This document shows positions 17,815 to 26,578 of a stretch of DNA of 64,000 nucleotides, in pieces. The position numbers and the translations under genes are program-made. This DNA comes from Mesobacillus sp. S13 (GTDB lineage: Bacteria; Bacillota; Bacilli; Bacillales; Cytobacillaceae), in the NCBI RefSeq assembly GCF_020422885.1, contig NZ_CP084622.1, forward strand, positions 3,181,001-3,245,000. The letters run 5' to 3'. Numbering within the stretch: the first letter of the stretch is position 1; every line of letters starts with the position of its first letter. The notes beneath the pieces were generated by a model. That model was not told the origin of the DNA. It saw nothing but the letters and a program-made list of their open reading frames with translations, and searched no databases.

Positions 17815-17842
17815 ATTTTAACACATATTAATAAATATGCAA
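17815..17842 (-). promoter_or_regulatory. Candidate artPQR promoter with palindromic operator-like spacer
   Basis: On the minus strand TTGCAT (17842-17837) and TAAAAT (17820-17815) are 16 bp apart. The spacer region holds the palindrome CATATT-AATA-AATATG (17824-17839), and a second AT-rich quasi-palindrome around TTATGAATAA lies downstream near 17773-17790. Both resemble loose ARG boxes, and an ArgR/AhrC gene is in this window, so arginine repression is plausible but unproven. Confidence 0.4.
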
Positions 17843-17880
17843 TAATATTTTTAAATATAAATAACAAGAGTTTTCACCAC

Positions 17881-17912
17881 AAAAAAAGAACCCCAGCAAT
17901 GCGGGGTTCTTC
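17881..17912 (-). terminator. Terminator of brxB
   Basis: A stem of GAACCCC (17888-17894 region) with GGGGTTC (to 17909) is followed by seven T residues on the minus strand, directly after the brxB stop. Confidence 0.88.
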
Positions 17913-17917
17913 AGTCA

Positions 17918-18355
17918 TTATACTTCTTCGCAATATTCTTCGAATGCATTTTGCAGTTTGTTCACTACCTGCATTGGGTCATGGCCTTCGATTTCGTGGC
18001 GTTCGACCATTGTGCAAAGCTTGCCGTCTTTAAGCAAAGCGAAAGATGGAGATGATGGCGGATAGCCAGTGAAATAACTGCGTGCCTTTTCTGTCGCTTC
18101 CTTATCCTGGCCGGCGAAAACTGTTACAAGGTTGTCAGGGCGCTTATCATAATGAACAGCATGTGCTGCTGCAGGGCGAGCAATTCCTCCGGCGCAACCG
18201 CAAACTGAGTTTACCATTACAAGTGTTGTGCCTTCTTTAGCCAAAGCTTGTTCTACTTCCTCACCGGAAGTTAATTCTGTATATCCCGCTGCCACGATTT
18301 CCTGGCGGGCCTGGCGGACTACATCATTCATGAAAAAATTGAAATCCATACTCAT
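17918..18355 (-). CDS. brxB: Bacilliredoxin BrxB (YqiW)
   Basis: A 145-residue thioredoxin-fold protein of the DUF1094 family with the CGC active-site motif at Cys52-Gly53-Cys54 in NSVCGCAGG. Bacilliredoxins remove bacillithiol from S-bacillithiolated proteins after oxidative stress, with Cys52 as attacking thiol. The rest of the family pattern is intact ([39 protein letters not shown]). The start ATG 18355 has GAGGAGAG upstream. It is transcribed alone: a terminator follows, and the meaB terminator lies upstream. Assignment is firm. Confidence 0.95.
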   Translation of the reverse strand: MSMDFNFFMNDVVRQARQEIVAAGYTELTSGEEVEQALAKEGTTLVMVNSVCGCAGGIARPAAAHAVHYDKRPDNLVTVFAGQDKEATEKARSYFTGYPPSSPSFALLKDGKLCTMVERHEIEGHDPMQVVNKLQNAFEEYCEEV

Positions 18356-18430
18356 GATACATCTCTCCTCTGCTGAATAGTAACTAGTACTAAATATATG
18401 ATACCAATTAAAATTAATTTTTCAAAGTAT

Positions 18431-18456
18431 GTTTAACTCTCACGAATTCCGGGAAA
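18431..18456 (+). promoter_or_regulatory. Sigma-B-type promoter with no protein gene downstream
   Basis: GTTTAA (18431-18436) and GGGAAA (18451-18456) are 14 bp apart on the plus strand, matching the general stress consensus GTTTAA-N12-15-GGGWAW at all 12 positions. The predicted start is near 18463. There is no plus-strand reading frame behind it; a terminator follows within 80 bp, indicating a small RNA. Confidence 0.6.
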
Positions 18457-18462
18457 GGTAAC

Positions 18463-18533
18463 AATACAGCTAGATCCATACCCCTAAACTCCCTAGATGA
18501 AGGACAACAGAACATTCTGTTGTCCGCTTTTTT
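18463..18533 (+). ncRNA. Candidate stress-induced small RNA
   Basis: A putative transcript of about 70 nt bounded by the sigma-B-type promoter and a strong terminator. Its single-stranded 5' part holds the C-rich run CCCCTAAACTCCCT at 18481-18494, the kind of unpaired C motif that base-pairs with Shine-Dalgarno sequences in Gram-positive regulatory RNAs such as the RsaE/RoxS and FsrA classes. It has no start codon with a ribosome binding site. It lies between meaB and brxB, reading opposite to both. I do not recognise it as a known family. The existence and ends of the RNA are inferred from sequence signals. Confidence 0.45.
18502..18532 (+). terminator. Plus-strand terminator of the candidate small RNA
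   Basis: GGACAACAGA (18502-18511) pairs with TCTGTTGTCC (18516-18525) around a 4-nt loop, followed by GC and seven T residues. On the minus strand the flank is not T-rich, so it is oriented for plus-strand transcription, although no plus-strand protein gene precedes it. Confidence 0.8.
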
Positions 18534-18538
18534 TGCCA

Positions 18539-18567
18539 GAAAAAAGCTGCCCAAAATTGGACAGCTT
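18539..18567 (-). terminator. Terminator of the mut-meaB operon
   Basis: On the minus strand AGCTGTCC pairs with GGGCAGCT (one wobble) around a short AT loop and is followed by six T residues. It overlaps the meaB stop codon region. Confidence 0.75.
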
Positions 18568-19693
18568 ATTTCTTTGCCTCAAAAAATGCTTTAAATAAAT
18601 CCTCGACTCCAGATGCGACTGGCCTATTTCCTGAGATGACTTCGTTTTCCACCTTAGGAAGAAGGTATTTAACTTCCGGGTGATGAAAGAAACTTGCCTG
18701 CAGCTGATCGATGATCATATCATTCAGCCACTGTTTTGTCTGAAGTCGCCTTCTTTCATCAAATATCCCGTTATTTTTGGTAAAACTCTCAAAGGCTCTG
18801 ATTGTTGTCCATATCTCTTCAATTCCTTTGTCCTGTAACGCCGAGCTGGTCAGGGCCGCTGTCTGCCATCCCTTTGTAGCAGGCTGCAGGAAATGAAGGA
18901 TTCGGTTATACTCTTCTTTCGTCTTTTTCGCTGATTGTTCATTTGAGCCATCTGCCTTATTCACAATGACGGCATCCGCAAGTTCCATGATTCCTTTTTT
19001 CATTCCCTGGAGCTCATCTCCGGCACCTGTCAGGACGAGAAGCATGAAAAAATCGACCATATCCCTGACAATGACCTCACTTTGCCCAACTCCAACTGTC
19101 TCCACCAGGATGATATCGAAGCCGGCTGCTTCACATAACAGCATTGTTTCCCTTGTTTTGCGGTGGACTCCGCCAAGCTTTCCACCTGAAGGGGATGGTC
19201 GGATGAATGCCCGTGGATTTCGGGCCAGCTTTTCCATCCTCGTCTTATCTCCGAGGATGCTGCCGCCAGTCAGGCTTGATGTAGGATCTACCGCAAGCAC
19301 AGCAACTTTATGACCCTTGCTGCATAAATAGCTGCCAAAGCTCTCAATGAACGTGCTCTTGCCCGCCCCCGGCACACCTGTGATTCCAACCCGGATGGAC
19401 CGTCCTGATTCTGGCAAAAGCTTCTGCAAAAGAGTTTGGGCCGTTTGAAAGTCATGCTCCGCATTGCTTTCGATCAATGTAATTCCTTTTGCCAGCGCTG
19501 TCCTGCCGCCCGCCTTGATGTCTTCAGCTAAGGAAACTGGATCAATCCTTGGTACATTATTTTTCTTGACGAAACGCCCGGATTTCACAGCGGACCTTTC
19601 GGTATTTCCTGCTGCCACCCCTGGTTTCACGACGCTGGAGAACGAATCCGCCTTTTCGGGATCGAACCACTCGGGCTTTTTTTCATCAGTCAT
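18566..19693 (-). CDS. meaB: Methylmalonyl-CoA mutase-associated GTPase MeaB
   Basis: A 375-residue G3E-family GTPase that protects and reloads the B12-dependent mutase. The first 50 residues are a charged extension; the P-loop GVPGAGKST is at 106-114. The family features follow: DPTSSLTGGSILGDKTRM, ETVGVGQSE (switch region), and the base-recognition motif NKADG. The C terminus carries the helical dimerisation segment. The ATG overlaps the mutB stop as TAATG, so translation is coupled. A terminator ends the operon here. Assignment is secure. Confidence 0.95.
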   Translation of the reverse strand: MTDEKKPEWFDPEKADSFSSVVKPGVAAGNTERSAVKSGRFVKKNNVPRIDPVSLAEDIKAGGRTALAKGITLIESNAEHDFQTAQTLLQKLLPESGRSIRVGITGVPGAGKSTFIESFGSYLCSKGHKVAVLAVDPTSSLTGGSILGDKTRMEKLARNPRAFIRPSPSGGKLGGVHRKTRETMLLCEAAGFDIILVETVGVGQSEVIVRDMVDFFMLLVLTGAGDELQGMKKGIMELADAVIVNKADGSNEQSAKKTKEEYNRILHFLQPATKGWQTAALTSSALQDKGIEEIWTTIRAFESFTKNNGIFDERRRLQTKQWLNDMIIDQLQASFFHHPEVKYLLPKVENEVISGNRPVASGVEDLFKAFFEAKK

Positions 19694-21873
19694 TAACTAG
19701 ACACTTCCTCATAGCCCAGGCGCCCATAAATCGTCCTCAAAACCTTCTGAGCCGCAACTGGGATGACCGTCCCAGGTCCAAAAATAGCACTTGCCCCATT
19801 TTCGTAAAGGAATTGATAATCCTGAGCAGGGATCACGCCCCCGACAATGACAACAATATCCTCGCGGCCTAATTTTTTCAGTTCCTTCACAAGCTGTGGC
19901 AATAATGTTTTATGTCCAGCCGCCAAAGAACTGATTCCGATGGCATGGACATCATTTTCAACTGCCTGGATTGCTGTTTCTTCAGGTGTTTGGAAAAGCG
20001 GCCCAATATCCACGTCAAAACCTAAATCAGCGAAAGCGGTAGAAATGACCTTTGCTCCGCGGTCATGTCCATCCTGTCCCATTTTCGCTATCATGATGCG
20101 GGGCCTGCGTCCTTCATTTTCAAGGAACTCTTCAGTCATCTGCTGAACCTCGGTTATTTCCTCTGCATTTGTGAAGGCCGTGCTATACACTCCGCTGACG
20201 GAACGGATGACCGCTTTATGCCTTCCAGCCGCCTTTTCGATTGCATCTGATATTTCTCCAAGTGTCGCTCTTGCGCGAGCAGCCCTTACTGCAAATTCCA
20301 GAAGGTTGCCTTCTCCACTCTCAGCCACCCTTGACAAGTCATCTAGAGCTGACTGGGCTTTTACCTCATCACGGCTATCTTTCAGCTGCTTGAGCCTTTC
20401 AATCTGTTTCGCACGGACTGCAGTATTATCAATATCCAGGATTTCCAGAGGGTCCTCCTGCTCCAGCTTAAACTTATTCACGCCGATGATTGTTTCTTTT
20501 CCAGAATCAATTTGGGCCTGGCGCCTTGCCGCTGCTTCTTCAATCCGCATTTTTGGAAGTCCGGTTTCAATTGCTTTCGCCATGCCGCCAAGACTTTCGA
20601 TTTCTTCAATATGCTCCCAGGCACGATCGATCAGCGCATTTGTTAAACTCTCAACATAGTAACTGCCTGCCCATGGATCAATAACCTTTGTAATCCCCGA
20701 TTCTTCCTGAAGAAATAGCTGTGTATTACGAGCAATGCGTGCTGAGAAATCAGTCGGCAGTGCGATGGCTTCATCAAGTGCATTGGTATGCAGCGATTGA
20801 GTGTGGCCCATTGCCGCTGCATGCGCTTCTACCAATGTCCGAATGACATTATTGTATGGGTCCTGTTCTGTAAGACTCCAGCCTGATGTTTGCGAGTGAG
20901 TCCTCAAGGCCATTGACTTTTCATTTTTCGGAGTGAATGTCTTGATCATTTTTGCCCAGATAAAGCGAGCAGCCCTCATCTTTGCAATTTCCATGAAATA
21001 ATTCATGCCGATCGCCCAGAAAAAGCTTAGCCTTGGTGCGAAAGAATCGATGTCGATCCCAGCCTTAAGGCCTGTTCTTACATATTCAAGCCCGTCGGCT
21101 AGTGTATATGCCAATTCGATATCCGCAGGAGCACCGGCTTCCTGCATATGATATCCTGAAATACTGATTGAATTGAATTTCGGCATATATTTTGAAGTGT
21201 ATTCGAAAATATCGGCAATGATCTTCATCGACATTTCCGGCGGGTAAATATATGTGTTCCTGACCATATACTCTTTCAGGATATCATTTTGAATCGTCCC
21301 GGATAACTGGTCCTGTGTCACACCTTGTTCCTCCGCCGTCACAATGAAAAACGCCATGATAGGCAGCACAGCACCGTTCATTGTCATTGACACAGACATC
21401 TGGTCAAGTGGGATACCGTCGAACAGAACCTTCATATCCAATATCGAATCAATTGCTACTCCAGCTTTTCCTACATCACCCTCAACCCGGGGATGGTCGG
21501 AATCATACCCTCGATGTGTAGCCAAATCAAAGGCTACAGACAAACCTTTTTGTCCCATTGCGAGGTTGCGCCTGTAAAACGCATTGCTTTCTTCCGCAGT
21601 GGAAAAGCCTGCATACTGTCTTACCGTCCATGGACGGTTAACATACATGGCTGGATACGGTCCCCTTGTAAAAGGAGGGAGACCCGGCATACCTTCCATA
21701 TGTTCTGAAGAAGTTACATCTTCTTTTGTATACACTGATTTCACCTTGATCTTCTCATTTGTTTCAAATAAAAGATCATCGATTTTCTGTTGTACCTCCT
21801 GATCAACTTGCTCCTTGCTGACTTCCTCTTCCTCAGCAAACAAACGGACTTTCTTAAAATCAGGCTTTTGCAC
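19693..21873 (-). CDS. mutB: Methylmalonyl-CoA mutase, large (catalytic) subunit
   Basis: Rearranges (R)-methylmalonyl-CoA to succinyl-CoA using adenosylcobalamin. The 726-residue protein has the N-terminal TIM barrel ([21 protein letters not shown], then [27 protein letters not shown]) and a C-terminal cobalamin-binding domain with the lower-ligand motif GQDGHDRG, His603, followed by SSLAAGH and GGVIP. The start is GTG 21873 with GGAGG upstream; it overlaps the end of mutA by 14 bp. Longer frames upstream lie inside mutA. It forms an operon mutA-mutB-meaB. This module is not found in B. subtilis at this place. Confidence 0.96.
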   Translation of the reverse strand: MQKPDFKKVRLFAEEEEVSKEQVDQEVQQKIDDLLFETNEKIKVKSVYTKEDVTSSEHMEGMPGLPPFTRGPYPAMYVNRPWTVRQYAGFSTAEESNAFYRRNLAMGQKGLSVAFDLATHRGYDSDHPRVEGDVGKAGVAIDSILDMKVLFDGIPLDQMSVSMTMNGAVLPIMAFFIVTAEEQGVTQDQLSGTIQNDILKEYMVRNTYIYPPEMSMKIIADIFEYTSKYMPKFNSISISGYHMQEAGAPADIELAYTLADGLEYVRTGLKAGIDIDSFAPRLSFFWAIGMNYFMEIAKMRAARFIWAKMIKTFTPKNEKSMALRTHSQTSGWSLTEQDPYNNVIRTLVEAHAAAMGHTQSLHTNALDEAIALPTDFSARIARNTQLFLQEESGITKVIDPWAGSYYVESLTNALIDRAWEHIEEIESLGGMAKAIETGLPKMRIEEAAARRQAQIDSGKETIIGVNKFKLEQEDPLEILDIDNTAVRAKQIERLKQLKDSRDEVKAQSALDDLSRVAESGEGNLLEFAVRAARARATLGEISDAIEKAAGRHKAVIRSVSGVYSTAFTNAEEITEVQQMTEEFLENEGRRPRIMIAKMGQDGHDRGAKVISTAFADLGFDVDIGPLFQTPEETAIQAVENDVHAIGISSLAAGHKTLLPQLVKELKKLGREDIVVIVGGVIPAQDYQFLYENGASAIFGPGTVIPVAAQKVLRTIYGRLGYEEVSS

Positions 21874-23815
21874 TTGATTCCACCTCCATATCCTGAAGCA
21901 TTGATGATAGAGTTTGTAATGCATTGCTTCTTACATGTAAAAACTCCTGAATTCCGGCATATCTCCATTCACTTTGATTTTCATCAGGGATGCCTGCCAG
22001 GTAAAGTTTTACATCGTGCTCTCTCTTAATGTCCTTTGCTAGCTCAGGCCCAAAAGAATGATAGGAAGACTGATCGCCGCATATAACAAACTGGCTGGCT
22101 TTTGAAGAGTTTATGAACTCAATAGCTGCTGAAATGGAGTCCACTTCCCCGCTCCTCTCAGCATGAATCCCTCCAGCTGATAATAGTCCGGAAATGAAAT
22201 CTGCTCTTGCCTTATGCTTCTTCAACTCATTGAGGCAAATCAAGCCGACCTTGGGTTGAACACCTTGGCTTTCCAGCTTCTTTGCCTTAAACCTTAATTC
22301 CTCATAAGGTGCTGCTAGTCTATTTAATTTTAAAGATGTAAAGCTTGGTTCCACTTCTTTAAAACTCTCTAACAGAGAACTGTCAGAGGTAATTTTACTG
22401 ATGGCAGAATCAAGGGAGTCTATCATATAATTGCTTTTTGACCCCTTCACTACAGGTTCAGCGATGACATCATAAAGGTTGGCATAAACATTCGTTCCAA
22501 TTACGCTCTTTTTACGCGTAGCAATGTCCTGTTCACGGGCTTCCGCAGTAAGCGAAATCTGCTCCTGAAGCCAGCCTGTTTTCAGTGTTTCATAAATACC
22601 GCCCCTGCTGTCCATTTCTAGGAATAGTTCCCACGCTTTTTCAGCCAATTCCTTTGTCAGTGACTCGACATACCAGGAACCGCCTGCGGGATCGGCTACT
22701 TTTTCAAGATGAGCTTCAGATTTAAGCACCAGCTGCGTATTTCTGGCAACTCTTTCGGAAAAAAGATTCACCGTACCCGAAGGTTCATTAAAGCTATCGG
22801 TATGAAGATACTGAATTCCTCCTAAAACAGCAGCAAAGGCTTCATTTCCAGTCCTAAGCATATTCACGTATGGATCGAAAATAGTTTTAGTGAACTTTGA
22901 GGTTTCTGCGGATATGACCATTTTACGCTCTTCTGGTTCTGCACCGAAAGCTTCTGCCGTTTTGCTCCACAGAAGCCTCGCTGCCCTAAGCTTGGCAGTT
23001 TCCATGAAAAAATTAGAGCCAATTGCAAAGTGGAACACTACCTTTGATAACGCTTTCTTTAACTCCCATCCATTGTCCAGCAGCTTTTGGAGTAGATAAA
23101 CTCCTGTGGCAACAGTGATTGCAAGTTCCTGCACAGCATTGGCACCGCTGTTATGGTAAGGGACACTATTGACGAGTACCGTCTTTACTTCTGGCAAATG
23201 CTGAGCTGCTTCTTCAAGCACCTTTGCCCAATCCGCAAAAAATTCATCTTCCTCTGTTGGCAGTCCGCCAATCACGCTTGCCTGTGCAATTGGATCCGCT
23301 GCAACGAAACCCGTTGGCTTTTCCGACGTGCCAGCTTCCTTTCTGGAAATTGTCAGAGCTGCCAGCAATGGCGTCTGAAGCAATCCAGCATCCAAGCTCA
23401 TCGGGTACTTATTATTAATGGAAGAGATGAGTGACATCAATGCTGAATTATCGGAAAAAAATTCTGGTTTTACCTCAAAAGAAATGGCAGTTTGTCCTTT
23501 TGATAGCGCGTGATCGATTTTTTCTTTCAGTTCACCGACATTGTTGTAGAATAGGCGGTTTGCTATATGCCAGGACTCGGACTGGTATCCAAGAGAATGG
23601 ATCCCTCTTCTATAATCTCCCTGGCCAGGCAGATCTCCTGCCAGTTCATCTGGAAGATCTCCTTTTGTATAAAGTGGTTTAAGAGTAATATTTTCATATG
23701 TATTCGTATAAAGTGAATCAATCGGTTTGCCTTTCAATGAAGCTGCAGCTTTTTCCTGCCAATCTTCAAATGTTGCATCTTTGAACGAGGTCGCCTTCAT
23801 ATTTTCAATCGTCAT
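21860..23815 (-). CDS. mutA: Methylmalonyl-CoA mutase, small subunit
   Basis: The 651-residue non-catalytic partner of MutB. It shares the mutase barrel architecture ([52 protein letters not shown]), but the C-terminal domain lacks the DxHxxG cobalamin ligand (the position reads [11 protein letters not shown]), as expected for a small subunit. The start is uncertain: ATG 23815 is preferred because it gives the usual family N terminus [11 protein letters not shown], while a GTG 14 codons earlier sits inside the AAGGGGGGAA purine run. First gene of the mutase operon. Confidence 0.92.
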   Translation of the reverse strand: MTIENMKATSFKDATFEDWQEKAAASLKGKPIDSLYTNTYENITLKPLYTKGDLPDELAGDLPGQGDYRRGIHSLGYQSESWHIANRLFYNNVGELKEKIDHALSKGQTAISFEVKPEFFSDNSALMSLISSINNKYPMSLDAGLLQTPLLAALTISRKEAGTSEKPTGFVAADPIAQASVIGGLPTEEDEFFADWAKVLEEAAQHLPEVKTVLVNSVPYHNSGANAVQELAITVATGVYLLQKLLDNGWELKKALSKVVFHFAIGSNFFMETAKLRAARLLWSKTAEAFGAEPEERKMVISAETSKFTKTIFDPYVNMLRTGNEAFAAVLGGIQYLHTDSFNEPSGTVNLFSERVARNTQLVLKSEAHLEKVADPAGGSWYVESLTKELAEKAWELFLEMDSRGGIYETLKTGWLQEQISLTAEAREQDIATRKKSVIGTNVYANLYDVIAEPVVKGSKSNYMIDSLDSAISKITSDSSLLESFKEVEPSFTSLKLNRLAAPYEELRFKAKKLESQGVQPKVGLICLNELKKHKARADFISGLLSAGGIHAERSGEVDSISAAIEFINSSKASQFVICGDQSSYHSFGPELAKDIKREHDVKLYLAGIPDENQSEWRYAGIQEFLHVRSNALQTLSSMLQDMEVESSAKA

Positions 23816-23951
23816 AAACCTTACTGTCCATAATTCAGACAGCTTTCCCCCCTTCACTGAAATTGTAGTAAAATTCTAATTTTTACACTCTTCTATTTTA
23901 GTATACGAATCCTTTTCTAGCAACGAAGGACATTTGCATGAGTTGGCATAA

Positions 23952-23985
23952 TAAAAACGAAAACGCCCAGAAATTTTCTGGGCGC
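23952..23985 (-). terminator. Terminator of the bkd operon
   Basis: CGCCCAGAAA (23964-23973) pairs with TTTCTGGGCG (23975-23984), then the minus strand continues with TTTTCGTTTTTA, about 25 nt after the bkdB stop. Confidence 0.88.
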
Positions 23986-24010
23986 TTGATGTTTGCATAA
24001 ACAAACTTTA

Positions 24011-25327
24011 TTAATAAATAGATGTTGTCTCTTTTGAGGTGTTTTCAAGAATTTCTTTGATTCTTGCTAAGAAACGGCCGCAAACGAGGCCATCCAATAC
24101 ACGGTGATCAAGTGACAGACAGAGGTTCACCATATCACGGACAGCAATCATGCCATTGTTCATGACCACAGGGCGCTTAACAATTGATTCTACCTGGAGA
24201 ATCGCTGCCTGCGGGTAATTGATGATTCCCATTGATTGGACGGAACCGAAGGAACCTGTGTTGTTGACAGTGAAGGTTCCACCTTGCATATCCTCGGAAC
24301 GTAGCTTGCCTGTGCGTACCTTTTGAGCAAGCTCATTGATTTCACGGCCAATGCCTTTGATTGTTTTTTCGTCAGCATTCTTGATGACAGGTACGAAAAG
24401 TGCATCATCGGTCGCTACTGCAATGGAAATATTAATATCCTTTTTCTGAATGATCTTATCGCCAGCCCACATAGAATTAATTTGTGGGAATTCCTTCAAT
24501 GCCTGAGAAACTGCCTTTACAAAGAAAGCAAAGAAAGTAAGATTGAAGCCTTCTTTTTTCTTGAAGTCATCTTTAAGGCCATTTCTGTACTCTACAAGAT
24601 TCGTCACATCCACTTCAACCATCGTCCATGCATGCGGAGCTTCATGCTTGCTGCGAAGCATGTTAGCCGCAATCGCCTTCCGGACACCTGTTACAGGAAT
24701 TTCAATGTCACCGGCAGCAACCGGAACTGAAGGTGCAGGTGCAGCAGGCTGGGATGGGGCTGCTGATTGAGCTTGTGTTGCAGGCTCTGCAGCGGCCGGC
24801 TGAGCTTGTGCAGTTTCTTTTACTGCTTCTTTCTGGCTTGAAGCTTGTGGAATATTGCCGGATTCAATGATTTGCTTAAGGTCTTTGCGTGTGATCCTTC
24901 CACCCGCTCCAGTTCCCTTGACCAGGGATAGGTCGATATTATTTTCTTGAGCCAGTTTCAAGACTGCAGGTGAATATCTAGCCTTGCTTCCTTCTTCCGC
25001 TGCTGATGCAGGTGCTGCACTTGCACTTGCAGAAGATGCAGAATCTGAAGCAGCATCAGCTGCTGGTGCTTCATCAGACGATCCGCCTTCAATTTCAATG
25101 GTGCAGATGATTTCCCCTACTGCCAGTGTGTCTCCTTCACCAGCAATCAATTCTTTGATTGTACCTGAAAATGAAGATGGTACTTCAGCATTTACTTTAT
25201 CGGTCATGACTTCTGCAAGTGGATCGTATTTATTTACTTTGTCACCAACGGAAACCATCCACTTGCTGATTGTTCCCTCCGTTACACTCTCACCTAATTG
25301 AGGCATTTTAATTTGTTCGATTGCCAC
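24011..25327 (-). CDS. bkdB: Branched-chain alpha-keto acid dehydrogenase E2 (dihydrolipoyl acyltransferase)
   Basis: The 438-residue core subunit of the branched-chain keto-acid dehydrogenase complex. It has an N-terminal lipoyl domain with lipoylated Lys44 in MTDKVNAEVPS, an Ala/Ser-rich linker, a peripheral-subunit-binding domain (SPAVLKLAQENNIDL), a second Ala/Pro/Gln-rich linker, and the catalytic domain ending with SLDHRVLDG. The start is GTG 25327, preceded by GAAGGAGGTC; a longer open frame runs back into the 200-bp repeat element at 25381-25580 and is not the real N terminus. Last gene of the operon. Confidence 0.95.
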   Translation of the reverse strand: MAIEQIKMPQLGESVTEGTISKWMVSVGDKVNKYDPLAEVMTDKVNAEVPSSFSGTIKELIAGEGDTLAVGEIICTIEIEGGSSDEAPAADAASDSASSASASAAPASAAEEGSKARYSPAVLKLAQENNIDLSLVKGTGAGGRITRKDLKQIIESGNIPQASSQKEAVKETAQAQPAAAEPATQAQSAAPSQPAAPAPSVPVAAGDIEIPVTGVRKAIAANMLRSKHEAPHAWTMVEVDVTNLVEYRNGLKDDFKKKEGFNLTFFAFFVKAVSQALKEFPQINSMWAGDKIIQKKDINISIAVATDDALFVPVIKNADEKTIKGIGREINELAQKVRTGKLRSEDMQGGTFTVNNTGSFGSVQSMGIINYPQAAILQVESIVKRPVVMNNGMIAVRDMVNLCLSLDHRVLDGLVCGRFLARIKEILENTSKETTSIY

Positions 25328-25380
25328 AGTTTGACCTCCTTCTTTTCTTAAAATATATTGTAAAATATGCATATAAGTCA

Positions 25381-25580
25381 GTGTCCAGCTACAGCGCCTA
25401 GCCCCTCGGGTCATAAGCCGGCGAGGGATGTATATTCGAAGAAGCTGGTTGCTCCCACGGCTAACGCCGCGTCGCAAGGCTACAAGGAAGTATATTCGGG
25501 GCAGTTGCCTGGCTGAGGAACTGCCTCCTCGCGGTTCGTCTTATGCCTGTCGGGGCTGACCAAGGCGCTTACGCTTTTCT
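25381..25580. repeat. 200-bp intergenic inverted-repeat element inside the bkd operon
   Basis: The outer arms pair segment by segment: AGCGCCT (25393-25399) with AGGCGCT (25563-25569), AGCCCC (25400-25405) with GGGGCT (25552-25557), and CATAAG (25412-25417) with CTTATG (25540-25545), giving a long imperfect hairpin. The interior contains two TATATTCG copies and further GC-rich short inverted repeats. Its ends (GTGTCCAGCT..., ...GGCGCTTACGCTTTT) resemble a repeat family I recall from many Bacillaceae genomes. It ends 3 bp from the bkdAB stop and is much more GC-rich than its surroundings. No open frame of its own. Confidence 0.85.
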
Positions 25581-25582
25581 AT

Positions 25583-26566
25583 TTAAAATTCAGCAAGCTC
25601 TCTCATTGCTTTTTCAACTTTATCCGGATTGATCATGAAGTATTTTTCCATTGTTGGAGCATAAGGCATCGCTGGTACATCCGGTCCTGCCAGTCTCTTG
25701 ATTGGTGCATCCAATTCAAATAAGCAATGTTCAGCAATAATGGCAGACACTTCACTCATGATGCTTCCTTCTTTATTGTCTTCCGTCACAAGAAGAACTT
25801 TTCCTGTTTTAGAAGCAGCCTCGATGATCGCTTCCTTATCCAGTGGGTATACCGTACGCAAATCAAGGATGTGAGCAGAAATTCCGTCTTTGGCAAGCCT
25901 TTCAGCTGCCTGCAGTGCAAAGTGGACTGCAAGACCGTAAGTGATGACGGTGATATCTTCTCCCTCACGCTTCACGTCTGCTTTGCCAATCGGCAGAACA
26001 TAATCATCCTCAGGAACTTCTCCCTTGATCAGTCGGTAAGCACGCTTGTGCTCGAAGAACAATACCGGATCTTCATCTCTGATTGCTGCTTTCAATAATC
26101 CTTTTACATCATAAGGTGTTGATGGCATAACAATCTTCAAACCAGGCTGATTTGCGAACACGGCTTCAACAGACTGAGAATGGTAAAGCGCTCCGTGGAC
26201 ACCTCCGCCATATGGAGCACGGATGACCATCGGACAGCTCCAGTCATTGTTAGAGCGGTAACGGATTCTTGCCGCTTCTGAAATGATCTGGTTTACTGCA
26301 GGCATGATGAAATCCGCGAACTGCATTTCTGCGATAGGGCGCATGCCATACATGGCCGCACCGATCCCGACACCTGCAATAGCCGACTCTGCCAACGGAG
26401 CGTCGATTACCCGGTCTTCGCCGAACTTTTCGTACAACCCTTGTGTAGCTTTGAATACTCCGCCTTTTTTACCTACGTCTTCACCGAGGACAAAAACTCT
26501 CGGATCTCTTTCCATTTCTTCTTTTATTGCCAATGTCACTGCATCTATATAAGAAATTACCGCCAT
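25583..26566 (-). CDS. bkdAB: Branched-chain alpha-keto acid dehydrogenase E1 beta subunit
   Basis: A 327-residue transketolase-like subunit that pairs with E1 alpha to decarboxylate branched-chain 2-oxo acids with thiamine diphosphate. Visible are VFVLGEDVGKKGGVFKAT with the catalytic Glu region, APLAESAIAGVGIGAAMYG, QFADFIMPAVNQI, RAPYGGGVHGALYHSQ and the C-terminal transketolase domain (DLRTVYPLD). It starts 12 bp after E1 alpha. The downstream E2 gene is separated by a 255-bp gap that contains the inverted-repeat element, the largest break among the three dehydrogenase genes. Confidence 0.95.
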   Translation of the reverse strand: MAVISYIDAVTLAIKEEMERDPRVFVLGEDVGKKGGVFKATQGLYEKFGEDRVIDAPLAESAIAGVGIGAAMYGMRPIAEMQFADFIMPAVNQIISEAARIRYRSNNDWSCPMVIRAPYGGGVHGALYHSQSVEAVFANQPGLKIVMPSTPYDVKGLLKAAIRDEDPVLFFEHKRAYRLIKGEVPEDDYVLPIGKADVKREGEDITVITYGLAVHFALQAAERLAKDGISAHILDLRTVYPLDKEAIIEAASKTGKVLLVTEDNKEGSIMSEVSAIIAEHCLFELDAPIKRLAGPDVPAMPYAPTMEKYFMINPDKVEKAMRELAEF

Positions 26567-26578
26567 TTTCGTTCCCCC

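Noticed and set aside
25327..25477. 50-residue N-terminal extension of the E2 acyltransferase
   Set aside because: The extension translates part of the 200-bp repeat element, and GAAGGAGGTC directly before GTG 25327 fixes the start.
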